This document shows, in pieces, positions 24,861 through 34,260 of a stretch of 64,000 nt of DNA. This stretch comes from Volvariella volvacea V23 (lineage: Eukaryota > Basidiomycota > Agaricomycetes > Agaricales > Pluteaceae), in the NCBI GenBank assembly GCA_000349905.1, contig KB722739.1, forward strand, positions 1,548,809 through 1,612,808. Direction: 5' to 3'. Made by a program: the position numbers and the translations under genes. Position 1 is the first letter of the stretch; every line of letters starts with the position of its first letter. The notes under the pieces were generated by a model. It was not told where the DNA came from. It did no database searches and saw only the letters and a program-made list of their open reading frames with translations.

Positions 24861-25735
24861 ATGGCCCTTCAGAACCTGACAATTAGCCACAAAGATGCTC
24901 GCATCAGCTACTCCGGCTTCTGGTCTGAGCTGGGGGAAGACCAACTCGATCCCCAGCTCGGTTTTTCGAGCACACATTTCTCCAGTTCGAGACTATCAGC
25001 TGCGACCTTTGATTTTGAAGGCGAGTGTCTCAATCCTCCCTAAATTGATTACATGCCCCTCTATATGCTCATTCGCGCTCTCCATAGGCATCGCGATATC
25101 CGTGATTGGCGCACTAAATTATTCCCAATCCGCTACCCCGAGTCTTTCTTATACCATTGATGGCATGGTGGACTCCGAATTTCATTGGAATTCCACCGAA
25201 ACCACGCCTCGCACACTATACGCCTCCCCGTTCCTCGCCCCTGGGAGGCATAGCCTCATCATGACTCTAATGACCGACGAATCCGCTGTCTTTGTACAGA
25301 GCTTTCATGTTATAGCCAACAACACCGCGGCTAGCAACTCTGTTGTGGAGTCTGCACCAAAATGGCGCATCGGAGCTATCGTAGGGGGCACCCTTGGAGG
25401 ACTGATACTCATCATGTTGCTGGGGGTATTCATCGTAACCTACTTCAGGCGTAAGGAGAGGCCCAGGACAGGTGAGCCGACTTCTATTAAAATCGGAGCT
25501 GACCCCGACAGGAATTACGATTCATCTAGTGGTATATACAACAGGACACATGACTGTATCGCTTCCTGTATCAAAGGAGGACTTTACCTCCAGGAACTAC
25601 AGTAACTACGGGCTCTCGTTCACTGCTACCCCTCCAGCCTCTACGGAGGCCTTTACAATATTCCCTACCAGGACTGAAACACGACCACCTGGATCCCCAT
25701 CGGGAACTCTTTCATCTTCTACAGCGCAAAAATAA
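24861..25735 (+). CDS. Single-pass membrane protein of the agaricomycete extracellular-domain type, function unknown
   Basis: The extracellular part contains MALQNLTISHKDARISYSGF, N-glycosylation sequons (NLT, NYS, NST, NNT) and, after an intron, the segment SVIGALNYSQSATPSLSYTI. Then come FLAPGRHSLIMTLM and a transmembrane helix GGTLGGLILIMLLGVFIVTY ending in the stop-transfer RRKERPR. This arrangement is common among uncharacterised agaricomycete surface proteins. The intron 25021-25087 fits only a GC donor (GAAG|GCGAGT) with CATAG|GC. No in-frame ATG precedes 24861 with a convincing signal peptide, so either the protein inserts by its transmembrane helix or a 5' exon is missed. The cytosolic tail is uncertain. 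Reading straight through ends at 25605, whereas a 40-nt intron at 25472-25511 would extend it to 25735. Confidence 0.55.
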
Positions 25736-26212
25736 GGTCAAGCCCCAAGCCTTAACTCCCGTCCTGACGCGAAGCATTACGTGCCAAACCATCTCTCCCT
25801 CTTGAACTCGGATAGACTCGCTTCAAACATCAAAATACCTACACCCATCCGCTCACTGGCTGCCCCACTCCTTTGGATTTGCCAGAGCTCTATTTTTCAC
25901 TCACAGTCCACTCCTTTGATTTGCCTGCCCCTGACAAGAACCCTCATAGTCGTAGTATATATTGTTATAGTAAAGCGCCTATTACCACTTTAGCTATTAT
26001 GCTGTCGCTTGTCCTGTTGTATTAGTGTACGCCATACATGTGCGTCATGCCGCACAGATTTATGCACCAATCCGATTTCACATACAATGCATCCTGGTCT
26101 GAGCTACGCGTATTGAGCGTAAACTTTTGAAGCACTTGAAAGATATTGATTAGTCGCGACTACGTTTACAACGCAGAAGTATTGCGATCAGCAAGCTAAT
26201 GTACAATGTGGT
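25736..26212. other. Convergent intergenic region
   Basis: Between the membrane-protein gene and the stop codon of the PHF5A gene. AT-rich, consistent with 3' UTRs. I see nothing else. Confidence 0.4.
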
Positions 26213-26850
26213 CTAGCCCTTCTTAAATCCTGCAGGTTTTGGACAACGGTGGTCAGCGAGGGTAGGGGAAACAGGGCAACGTGCGTGGACCCACCTAAAC
26301 GACGACGCTCGTAGAATAAATCTGTTCGACTTGCTCCCAGATTAACAATCTTCGGGCATCCATCCCTGTCCTTTTCTAATCGCGTACACTCCGCGCAATA
26401 ATAAGCGTCAGAGATTCCTATGACCGACCATTCGTATTCGCGTTGGAAGAAGAGAACATCGGTTATTGATTGATGCATCTCAACAGGTTAAAGTAAAGCT
26501 CACCCGGTGAACCACAAATAATACATCGCCCTCCGTAAGTACCGAAGTTACATTCATCGCAAATTCGTACTAAAGTTTCTGGTCTGACGTACGAGTCACA
26601 TACGGGACTAGGACTCTCAGCTATGACTTTAGGCAATACAGTGAAGAACTCACCACTTTCCGTCACATTTCTCGCACAGACGCCCGATAGCTATGATGCC
26701 AATAAATGCGTGATCATGCGTCTATGGGGATGAGACTCACCAATACCGGGCTGACGGCGGCACATTATCAGATCTACATGGTGAACACTTAATAACTGTG
26801 GTTCAATGATCAAGTGTAAGTGAAAGCGTACCCGGGTGGTGCTTCGACAT
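26213..26850 (-). CDS. PHF5A/Rds3 zinc-finger subunit of the SF3b splicing complex
   Basis: Six exons: 26850-26832, 26773-26741, 26690-26654, 26607-26504, 26417-26295, 26229-26213, exactly 110 codons, the length of human PHF5A. The start [20 protein letters not shown] is diagnostic. The CxxC knuckles are [40 protein letters not shown] and [19 protein letters not shown], with the ending [15 protein letters not shown]5A holds SF3B1 and forms part of the branch-site adenosine pocket in U2 snRNP. For exon 4 the acceptor TCCTAG (26608) is required to give KCPVCDSY; animals have KCVICDSY. Confidence 0.96.
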
Positions 26851-27123
26851 GGTGTGGTGGGTTCAAGATTGGATTGTTGAGTGATTGGTCACCCCAGATT
26901 GCTTATGTAAGAGCCACGCAGGGTGCCCACAACGCTGTCACAGGATAGGCATCCATCTTCCAAAAAGAGTGAATAAGGCCCTGCACCGTCGGAGGTGGCA
27001 GGGCATAATAAGCAGGGATCACACAAGTGCATGTTATTCTCAACAGTGAAAGAGTTCCTTAGCAACATTTATGATAGTACCCCTTGATATAAAAGACACG
27101 GTATACGAAAGCACGCAGAGATA
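26851..27123. other. Promoter side of PHF5A up to the transposon island
   Basis: Holds the promoter and 5' UTR of the PHF5A gene and ends at the TA target site of the Tc1-type element. No gene seen. Confidence 0.4.
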
Positions 27124-27153
27124 CAGTAACTAAGATTAGTAATGCAACACGTG
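27121..27153 (+). repeat. Left terminal inverted repeat of the Tc1-type element
   Basis: 33 bases identical to the reverse complement of 30608-30640. The outer ATA includes the TA target-site duplication. Similarity stops abruptly after CACGTG. Confidence 0.9.
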
Positions 27154-27525
27154 GTCTCTAACCGAATTCGGTCCCAAATCTCTGGACAATGGGTGGTCGA
27201 CTGGTCATGCATACATGCACGTAAATTCTACACTGATATACTTCATACTTAAGACATAGTTGGGGCCTCATGGTCAGCCATGAGGAAAAAAATCAGGAAA
27301 CAATTTTTTGGAGGTGCTGCAATATTTTCTTTTGCAAGTGGGGTTGACCACTTTATGAGATGTATAAAAGCCAGAGGGGTTCACACTCGTTCCAGTTGTG
27401 TCTCTGTGGTGAGAGATACCCTCCTCTTACCTTTTATCACCATGGTTTACATATCTCCCACCAAGAAAGCTCACATCATCACCCTCAATTCACAGGGGTT
27501 TTCGCACCATGATATCGCCTCTCAA

Positions 27526-27881
27526 TGTTGAACAGCAGCCTTACAGGCGCTAGAGGCTATGGAGGTCACCTCACCTAGGAGTAGAGAGTAATGATACTTC
27601 ATGTATATCTAAGGATTGGGGGGCTGGTAGGTACATGCTGGAACTATTTGTACAGAGGAGTGACAAGTGCCGTCCACCATTTTGGAAATGATGGTATCCA
27701 CATCGGAATCGATGTGAGTCACTTCGGTGATACTTAGGATCTATCTACCTGTATCCTATGACTATCTACCATGTGTATCTAGCCACGTATTTCTCCGTAA
27801 CATGTGTATATTCCAAGTACCGGTCCGTATACTCGGTCCGGATAACCATAAGTCTGGTCCATATTGACGGTCCGTCCAACA
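27526..27881. mobile_element. Solo LTR of a retrotransposon, 356 bp, with 5-bp duplication CTCAA
   Basis: Begins TGTTGAACAGC and ends GTCCAACA, so it has the TG...CA ends and TGTTG/CAACA inversion of LTRs. CTCAA occurs on both sides (27521-27525 and 27882-27886). Excising the LTR and one CTCAA rejoins the transposase codons as ASQ followed by CTVHPTTVG. No internal retrotransposon genes are present, so it is most simply a solo LTR left by recombination. The superfamily (Copia or Gypsy) cannot be decided from the LTR alone. Confidence 0.82.
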
Positions 27882-28118
27882 CTCAATGCACTGTGCACCC
27901 CACCACTGTTGGCTGTATCATTGAAAAGTATGGCAGTGGTACTGACTTTTACCACACAGCCTAGAAATCCAGTCACCCACCCAAGCTGACAAAAATGACA
28001 TCTGTTTCGCCATCCAAATCCTGGGCTCTGGTTGTGCCAGGGATGCAACTGACCTCTAGTGCAACTATTTTCCTGGGGTCACAGCTCAGGCCATCAGGAA
28101 GCAACTCTGAAAAGCTGG

Positions 28119-28965
28119 TATAGAGGGCTTTTTTGGACAAAAACCCTTGACATTGAAGGGTCCAGTTGTTACGACGACGTTACCTTAACGCGTCGTTCTT
28201 ATTTTAGCGGTACTGAAGTATGTTGGTTAAAAATGAGTAAGATGACGAGAATGATTGAGGCCAACAATCGTTGAGTCGATTATCCGTCAAAGGCGTTAAT
28301 GAGGTAAGTCGAGATATGATTCGCACAGTGAAGTACGAGGATTTTATAGGAAAGAGAACAGGAGGTCAAGCTAAAGTTTTACGCTGAAGAGGAGAGGTAT
28401 TTATATTGTTTAAGTGTTTGACTAAGAAGGAAATGCGAAGTTCGAGTCATATGTACGCGTAAGCTATAGACATGTAATCTCTGGACGCGTAAGCTGTACG
28501 TGCGTACATTACTACATGGAGGAAAGCTTTTGTAGTTACTGAAAGCAGTTGTAACTACTCGAAATGAAACTGAGTCCTGATTCGAGAGTGAGACAATAGT
28601 CCGAGAACACATAAGCTGATTTGACGGATTCTATCCATCGTAACACCAGTACTGCTCAGTACTGATCAGTATCAATTAGGTCCTGATAGGTCCTGATCAG
28701 TACTAATCAGNNNNNNNNNNNNNNNNNNNNNNNNNNNNNNNNNNNNNNNNNNNNNNNNNNNNNNNNNNNNNNNNNNNNNNNNNNNNNNNNNNNNNNNNNN
28801 NNNNNNNNNNTTTATTATGCATTTCCTGATTTGCTAACCATTTAGCTAAAACCCCTTTACTTAGCATCAGGACCATCAGGACCTTTGGTACTGATTGGTA
28901 CTGATCTGGATTGTTAGGCCTTATTGACAAGGACAAATAATTTTGTCCAAAGGGGCCCACCATAG
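28119..28965. mobile_element. Non-autonomous inverted-repeat element inserted in the transposase, 847 bp including a gap
   Basis: Starts TATAGAGGGCTTTTTTGGAC and ends with an imperfect inverted copy (reverse complement TATGGTGGGCCCCTTTGGAC). About 19 of the first 24 positions match, reading on through ACAAAA. GCTGG is present on both sides (28114-28118 and 28966-28970). Removing the element with one GCTGG restores AAA GCT GGC TTC AAA GCC, the transposase KAGFKA. No coding sequence is visible in it. Short related motifs (TACTGATCAG, GTCCTGATAG) cluster on both sides of an internal run of N. The superfamily is not clear: the 5-bp duplication is unlike Tc1 (TA) and hAT (8 bp). Confidence 0.7.
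28711..28810. other. Assembly gap of exactly 100 N
   Basis: A run of 100 N, a conventional fixed-size placeholder, so the true length is unknown. It lies in a repetitive part of the nested inverted-repeat element, with TACTGATCAG-like motifs on both sides. A collapsed short tandem repeat is a likely cause. Confidence 0.95.
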
Positions 28966-29167
28966 GCTGGCTTCAAAGCCTGCAAGTGTCATGTCAAGCC
29001 GCTCTTAATGAAAGCACACATCAGGAAGTGGCTAGCATGGGCAAAGGAGCATAAGGACTGAACAGTGGAGAACTGGAACACAGTGGTGTTTTCTGATGAG
29101 TTGAAATTCAACCTAATGGGTTCAGATGGGCTTCATTGGTGTTGAAGGCTGCCAGGGCAAGGTTTGG

Positions 29168-29864
29168 TGTTGTGGAAGAAGTGAATACTCAGATTCTATT
29201 CCCAAGCGAAGAATAGTAAGTAAAGGTGTGAGTAAAAAGGCTAGCTCGTAGTTGCTTACCTATTCCCAAGTGAAGAATTTTTAAAGCTGGGGAATAGGTG
29301 GCCAGAGCAGTACGGTATATATACTACTTGAAGATAAATAAAGATAAATAAAAGGATATATTCTCTTGGGTGAAGAGAAGTGGGGAGGTGAGAATGAAGA
29401 TAAGAAAGTGGGAGTCCTGAGTGAAGAGTGTAGTGCACAGACCAGGGGACACATAAGCTGGGTTGGCATATACGTGTAAGCCTGTGTCATGCACAGTCAA
29501 TGTGAAAGGAGATGGAGTCATATAAAGTCATAACTGGTCGTCTGACTTAACACATGTTCATCTAGAACAAGATCGAATCATCGGACTCAATACGAAACAA
29601 AGGGTATACCATAAGTGAAAAGGCAGAAATGAGTAAGGTGGGAATGGGTATTGGAGATGAGGGTGTAGGGTATGGATAAGTGGATATGTGTAGGTAAGGG
29701 TGATGTGTAAGAGGGAAAATAGGGTAATATGTATTATGTATTGAAGATATAGTAAAGAGGATGTAGTGGAAAAAAGGAAAAGAAAAGAAAAAAAAATAAT
29801 GAAAACACTTGGTGGGCGTCTGTAAATCAGGTGTTTATGTCGAGGGCTTTTACGAGCCCTGACA
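29168..29864. mobile_element. Second solo LTR, 697 bp, with 5-bp duplication TTTGG
   Basis: Begins TGTTGTGGAAG and ends GAGCCCTGACA. TTTGG flanks both ends (29163-29167 and 29865-29869). Removing it with one TTTGG rejoins the transposase as GGG CAA GGT TTG GAC ATG TGC. Its sequence is unrelated to the first LTR (697 against 356 bp), so a different retrotransposon family was involved. Inside, TATTCCCAAG(C/T)GAAGAAT occurs twice (about 29201 and 29261), and the second half is purine-rich (29640-29800). Confidence 0.82.
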
Positions 29865-30607
29865 TTTGGACATGTGCTATGTGACAAAGAAGGTCAAGCA
29901 TGAGGAAGGGCATGTCATGGTGTGAGGCTATATTATGTCACCTGGGCTTGGATGACTTGTACACATTGAGGGCAACATGGACAGGTTGAGATCCTTGATG
30001 ATGACCTCCTTGGCTCCCTCAAAGACCTTAAGATTAAGAAGAAAGACATTTATTTTCAGCAAGATAATAATCCCAAGCACACATCTGGCCACACCCAGGA
30101 TTTTTTCAATGCACAGAGCCTTGATGTGCTCTCCTGGCCACCAAACAGCCCTGATATAAACATCACCGAGCACGTGTGGGACTATTTGGATTGCCATGTA
30201 CACACTAGGAGGCCTCTCCATTTGAATAAAGAGGAATTATGGAAAGCGTTGCAGGAGGAATGGGCCAACATTGAAAACAAGTATATTGAGCAATTATTCA
30301 TGAGTATGCTGAGGCACATTAAGGCATTATTGAAGGCAAAGGGTCAGTACACAAAGTACTAGGTTCAATTTTTGATAGAAATTACAAGATTACAAGATAG
30401 CTACACAACATTCATAGATAGATAGCATGAAAGTTAGTATTGCATCACCCCTGGAATAGGTTTTGGTCAATTTTATTGGAACTATGGCTCGGACATAAAA
30501 ATGAGTATTAATACTTGATTCTATGCCTAAATGAGGACCAACCATAAGTTGTTGGATGGTGGGCGGTCTCGAGATAAGATTTCGATGACGAGCAAATCAA
30601 AAATGAT

Positions 30608-30640
30608 CACGTGTTGCATTACTAATCTTAGTTACTGTAT
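30608..30640 (-). repeat. Right terminal inverted repeat of the Tc1-type element
   Basis: Perfect reverse complement of 27121-27153. The TA at 30638-30639 is the right copy of the target duplication. The Sec14-like stop codon begins only about 50 bases further right. Confidence 0.9.
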
Positions 30641-30690
30641 AATTCCAAATGACTCCGACCTCCACATCGTAGGGCGGGTATCAAATGCGA

Positions 30691-31893
30691 TTAGAAAGTT
30701 GAACCATTGCCGCCATACCGGCGGGGCACTTGATCATTCGACATGAGTTCTAGAAGTGCCTGATGAATCTTCTGCTTGTTCGGCGCCAGGACCGACATTT
30801 TCTGAACGGTCTTGGCCGATAAGAATGGTGTGAATGCCCAGAAAATCCAGCTAAGGAAAGTCGGTACATTAATGAAGAGCTTCTTGTACTGCCGTCGAAC
30901 TGCTTGTTAGCCTATTATCAAGGGGCTTGAATGAGCGCTTACTAGAAACTCTGGATAATGATTCTGGAAGATATTAGATGCCTCCGCAGCTGCATTTTTA
31001 GCGTTGGTGTCGCGACTGGTCAAACTAACACCAGCATAGTCTGCTTCCAGTTGTATTCGGCGACTAAAGAACTGAAGAAGATAAGGACTTACCGTGGATC
31101 TGCACCGTTTGATCTGTGGTCCGGAAATCAAGCAGAAGTACACTCTCTTCCATCAGAGCTACGCGCCAACTTTACAGGATTTAGTTACGAGGAGCAACCG
31201 TGCTATTGAGAGCTTACCGAATGAACCTTGGTACGTCTCCGAACACCTCCCGAATATTGGCGTTTGCCTCACCATACAGATTGTAACTGCACGATTGAGC
31301 TGTCCGCAGATAGTTCTATGGGGCGTACTTACACAACCGGTCTGCGTTCTTTGTCCACACCATCTATAATTCCCAACCGTCTAAAGATAGCAGGTTGATC
31401 TTCGTACTCCTTCATTGCCGCGTCGATATTGAATTGGGCTCTCCACCTCAGAGTTGCGATCATCATTTCCTGCGCATCGCGGACACTAAGATTCCTAGAA
31501 AGCATTCAACCATGTAATCGATTTGCAACACAGTTCGGTTACCTTGCTCGGAGGAACTTCATCAGTATAACATCAACACGAGAATCGATATTGAGGTTTT
31601 GAGGGTCAATTTCAACACCCCAGAGTTTGAAAGGTTGCGTTGCGTCTTGGTCTGGGAATGCCCGTTGGCAGACAGTGCTAAAATCCAACTTGAAAAACTC
31701 ACTACCACGTCATCAGAAAATCAGTGGTGACGAATACCTTGAATTCCTTAAGTGCAGCCCTTTCAGTCTCGGTGAATGCGTCGACTAAGGGATTGTCGTC
31801 GATGTGGGCCTCTTTCTTAGCGTCTATCGCGTCGTGCTCAACAGCTGTTTGAGCATGAGAATGGTCTGTGGGGGGTGGGGGTACTTGGCTCAT
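30691..31893 (-). CDS. Sec14-like CRAL-TRIO lipid-transfer protein (copy 1)
   Basis: Seven exons: 31893-31738, 31688-31543, 31494-31333, 31286-31218, 31169-31093, 31040-30943, 30882-30691; 299 codons. An acidic/Pro N-terminus (MSQVPPPPTDHSHAQ) is followed by the CRAL-TRIO N region (FKLWGVEIDPQN, ILMKFLRARNLSVRDAQEMM). The lipid-binding domain contains YNLYGEANANIREVFGDVPR, HDYAGVSLTSRD, IFQNHYPEFLKLFINVPTFL and DQVPRRYGGNGSTF. Such proteins exchange phosphatidylinositol or similar lipids between membranes. Exon 2 must start at TCAAG|TTGGAT (31688) and exon 6 at GCAG|ACTATG (31040) for frame; nearer AG sites introduce stops. It resembles the gene at 47464-48754. Confidence 0.9.
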
Positions 31894-32161
31894 GGTTGAG
31901 GCAGGGTGCTAACTTGTACTTAATTACTAGTCACAGTACGTTTATCTGATTAGATTACACTAGGTCCATGCACTTTGCACAGCCATTCGCTGTCACACCT
32001 GGTAACGTGTCACCAAGTTATCGGTGCAAAAACGTTTGTCCTTAAGACATCCGTCCCTATTCCTTGTCCCTCCCCTCCTACTTTTTCATTCACCACCATT
32101 AATACGACTTAAGTACTTATATTGGTTCCTCAAGGTTTCACCTGGCGATACAAAACTTCTA
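31894..32161. promoter_or_regulatory. Divergent promoter region, Sec14-like / TPT transporter
   Basis: 268 bases between two divergent start codons. They contain a C/T-rich tract (32050-32105), common in fungal promoters. Nothing more specific can be supported. Confidence 0.35.
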
Positions 32162-33874
32162 ATGACTAGCGATTCTCTCCCAAAGCGGTATGACATCCAT
32201 GACAACCTGCAAGCTTTCAACGATCGTTATATGGGCGGATACTCTCGTACCATCCCTCTGTACAACCCCCAGCTCCAGCGTACAGATGGCACGGGGATTG
32301 AAAGAGTATTGACACAGGCACGCTCCGCCCTCTTCAGGTTTCGCAACTCTATTGTGCGGAAATGGCGGTACCAACAGGTAGCTCATCGGTTCTCCCTTGT
32401 ACGGCCTACTGGGCCCCACTTAACGAATTCGTCATCAACGTCAAATCTGCGCTTTATATTCCTATGTGCCCTGTGGTATACTTCGTCGGCGCTATCCTCC
32501 AACACTGGCAAAGCTATCCTCATGCAATTCCGCTACCCCATCACCCTCACCTTCGTCCAATTCGGCTTCGTTGCCTTCTATTGCCTTTTGTTCATGTCCC
32601 CGGTTGTGCGCTTCACTCGCTTAAGGATGCCCTCTCAATCCATCATACGCAACACACTTCCTATGGGATTCTTTCAAGTCGGTGGTCACATGTTTTCTAG
32701 CATTGCCATCTCCAGAATTCCCGTCAGCACGGTTCATACCATCAAGGTGTGTATGACTTCTCACTGAAGTCCTTTCGCTCACAAGTGACAACAGGCACTT
32801 TCCCCTCTATTTACTGTGGCTGCCTACGCCTTGCTATTTGGCGTCAGCTATTCGGCTAAGACATATGTCTCCTTACTACCTTTAACAATCGGTGTCATGT
32901 TGGCTTGCTCATTCGATATGTCCGCTTCCAACGTTGTCGGCCTGGTTTGCGCATTCGGATCTGCACTCGTCTTCGTCAGCTCAAATATATTCTTTAAGAA
33001 GATTATGCCCACCAATAATACCCAATCTTCATCGCACAAACTGGACAAGCTCAATCTCCTGCTCTACTCGTCTGGGATGGCATTTATTTTAATGCTCCCA
33101 ATCTGGGCATATTACGATCTTCCTGTTCTATTCTCTGGGGAAGCAAATGGCCGCATCTCTCATCCCGTACGCGGCCACACGACCTCCCACTCAGTCACAT
33201 ATTACTTCGTGATGAATGGAACTGTGCACTTCGCACAAAATATCATCGCATTCGTCATCTTATCCTCAACCTCGCCTGTAACCTATTCTATCGCATCCCT
33301 CATCAAGCGAGTCGCCGTCATCTGCATTGCCATTATATGGTTCAATCAGTCAGTGCACCCTGTGCAGGCCATGGGAATTGCATTGACTTTTACTGGGTTG
33401 TACATGTACAATAACGCCAAGTCCGACGTTGAGCAGGGTGAGAAGAAGATGCGCCGTGTGGAAGCAGCGCGGGGAATGATGTTGCCCACAATCAAAGAGG
33501 CTGCAACCATTGCAGAGGGTTTTATAGCAAAGGGATCTAGTTACGTTGCTCCAGAAGTCATGCAGGTCAGCGGGATGGGGGTGGATACAGTCATCCATGG
33601 TCGGCCAAGGGGGCCTTCCATGTCTGGGTCGCATCCTGGACCACTTCATCGCCCTCTCCCGCCCAAACGTCAAGTCCCTCCACTTGCACCCCTTCCCAAC
33701 ATCTCTATTAAGGTAACCCCACCCCAAATTGAGACAAAGCCCTCACAGAACGGTCGCGTAGTCTCACCAGTGGATTCATACCCATCCCCACCTGATTCAC
33801 CTCCGCATCACCACATACCCTTTAACCGAGTTTATGGAAATGCGGCCGCAATACCGCAAGTTGCATTGGCGTAG
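32162..33874 (+). CDS. Triose-phosphate-transporter-type (TPT/EamA, Sly41-like) membrane protein
   Basis: Two exons, 32162-32746 and 32795-33874, 554 codons. After a hydrophilic N-terminus of about 115 residues come multiple hydrophobic spans: LRFIFLCALWYTSSALSSNT, PITLTFVQFGFVAFYCLLFM, then ISRIPVSTVHTIKALSPLFT (a TPT hallmark), AAYALLFGVSYSAKTYVSLL, and SPVTYSIASLIKRVAVICIA near the last span. The family moves phosphorylated sugars or nucleotide sugars across ER, Golgi or plastid membranes; yeast Sly41 acts in ER-Golgi transport. The substrate cannot be read from sequence. The last 150 residues form a Pro/Ser-rich cytosolic tail. An upstream in-frame ATG at 32024 is less likely because the added residues come from the pyrimidine-rich leader. 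Confidence 0.85.
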
Positions 33875-33972
33875 TTTACTTGCTTTATACCTCCCTGCTT
33901 TAGCCTGGACTTTTGCTATCATAGACTATGAGGAATATATTTTTCGTTCGTTTGTGCACACAAGTAACCGCG

Positions 33973-34260
33973 TCACAAACGTGACATAATCACAGCGTCT
34001 TTCTCACGCCCCAACCAAAGCCATACACTGAAGTCCCCGTCATCGCGTCTATCGACAACCTCAAGACCCTCAAGCACCGTCTGATTCAATATGGTCCGTA
34101 ATGTTTCCTGTACCTTAGAGGCGTTCTTCTCTGTCAAAATCAATTGGCGTTTCTCGTTGGAATGGTTGGATGGAATCGGGAGGCTCTGGATGACTTGTGA
34201 TTGAGGTGGATGTAGATACTGATCTCGTTCGTTCGATAGGCTCGGGGACCCAAAAAGCAC
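33973..34260 (-). CDS. Small ORF of 95 codons opposite the 5' region of eS4, doubtful
   Basis: An uninterrupted minus-strand ORF whose second half reads like protein ([20 protein letters not shown], then [20 protein letters not shown]). It lies opposite the 5' UTR or first intron of the eS4 gene and overlaps its second exon by 21 bases. It converges on the transporter gene, with stops 98 bp apart. I recognise no family. It may be a real small gene or a chance ORF. Confidence 0.25.
   Translation of the reverse strand: MLFGSPSLSNERDQYLHPPQSQVIQSLPIPSNHSNEKRQLILTEKNASKVQETLRTILNQTVLEGLEVVDRRDDGDFSVWLWLGREKDAVIMSRL

Larger units (their letters stand above)
27442..30362 (+). pseudogene. Tc1-type transposase pseudogene, interrupted and mutated
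   Basis: The N-terminus starts at the ATG at 27442 (MVYISPTKKAHIITLNSQGF, a Tc1 helix-turn-helix start). It resumes at 27887 (TTVGCIIEKYGSGTDFYHTA), at 28967 (KACKCHVKPLLMKAHIRKW) and at 29870. Catalytic landmarks of the DDE domain are still readable: VVFSDELKFNLMGSDG, DIYFQQDNNPKHTSGH, and SPDINITEHVWDYL, the last supplying the E of DD34E. The end is ALLKAKGQYTKY with TAG at 30360-30362. Besides the three insertions there are at least five in-frame stops and two or more frameshifts (near 27998 and 29988). Several stops replace tryptophans expected in the family (before TVENW, after LHWC, within HVMVxGY). It cannot encode an active transposase. Confidence 0.88.
27124..30637 (+). mobile_element. 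Decayed Tc1-type DNA transposon with three nested insertions
   Basis: The ends are perfect inverted repeats: 27121-27153 and 30608-30640 match over 33 bases, beginning CAGTAACTAAGATTAGTAAT inside a flanking TA. A TA duplication and a CAGT start are typical of Tc1/mariner elements. The interior holds a broken DD34E transposase read on the plus strand. The present span is 3514 bp. Subtracting three insertions with their 5-bp duplications (361, 852 and 702 bp) leaves about 1.6 kb, the usual size of a Tc1 element. It sits between PHF5A and a Sec14-like gene, with its right end only about 50 bp past that gene's stop codon (30691). Order of events inferred: the Tc1 element arrived first, then the other three inserted independently. 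Confidence 0.88.

Noticed and set aside
28119..28964. TA duplication at the ends of the nested inverted-repeat element, which would make it mariner-like
   Set aside because: Removing it between the TA copies does not restore the transposase frame. Removal with one GCTGG copy does.
27257..30484. An inner pair of possible transposon ends (CATAGTT near 27255 and its inverse near 30480) flanked by TA
   Set aside because: Only about seven bases match, while the outer 33-bp inverted repeat is perfect, also TA-flanked, and gives the expected 1.6-kb element.
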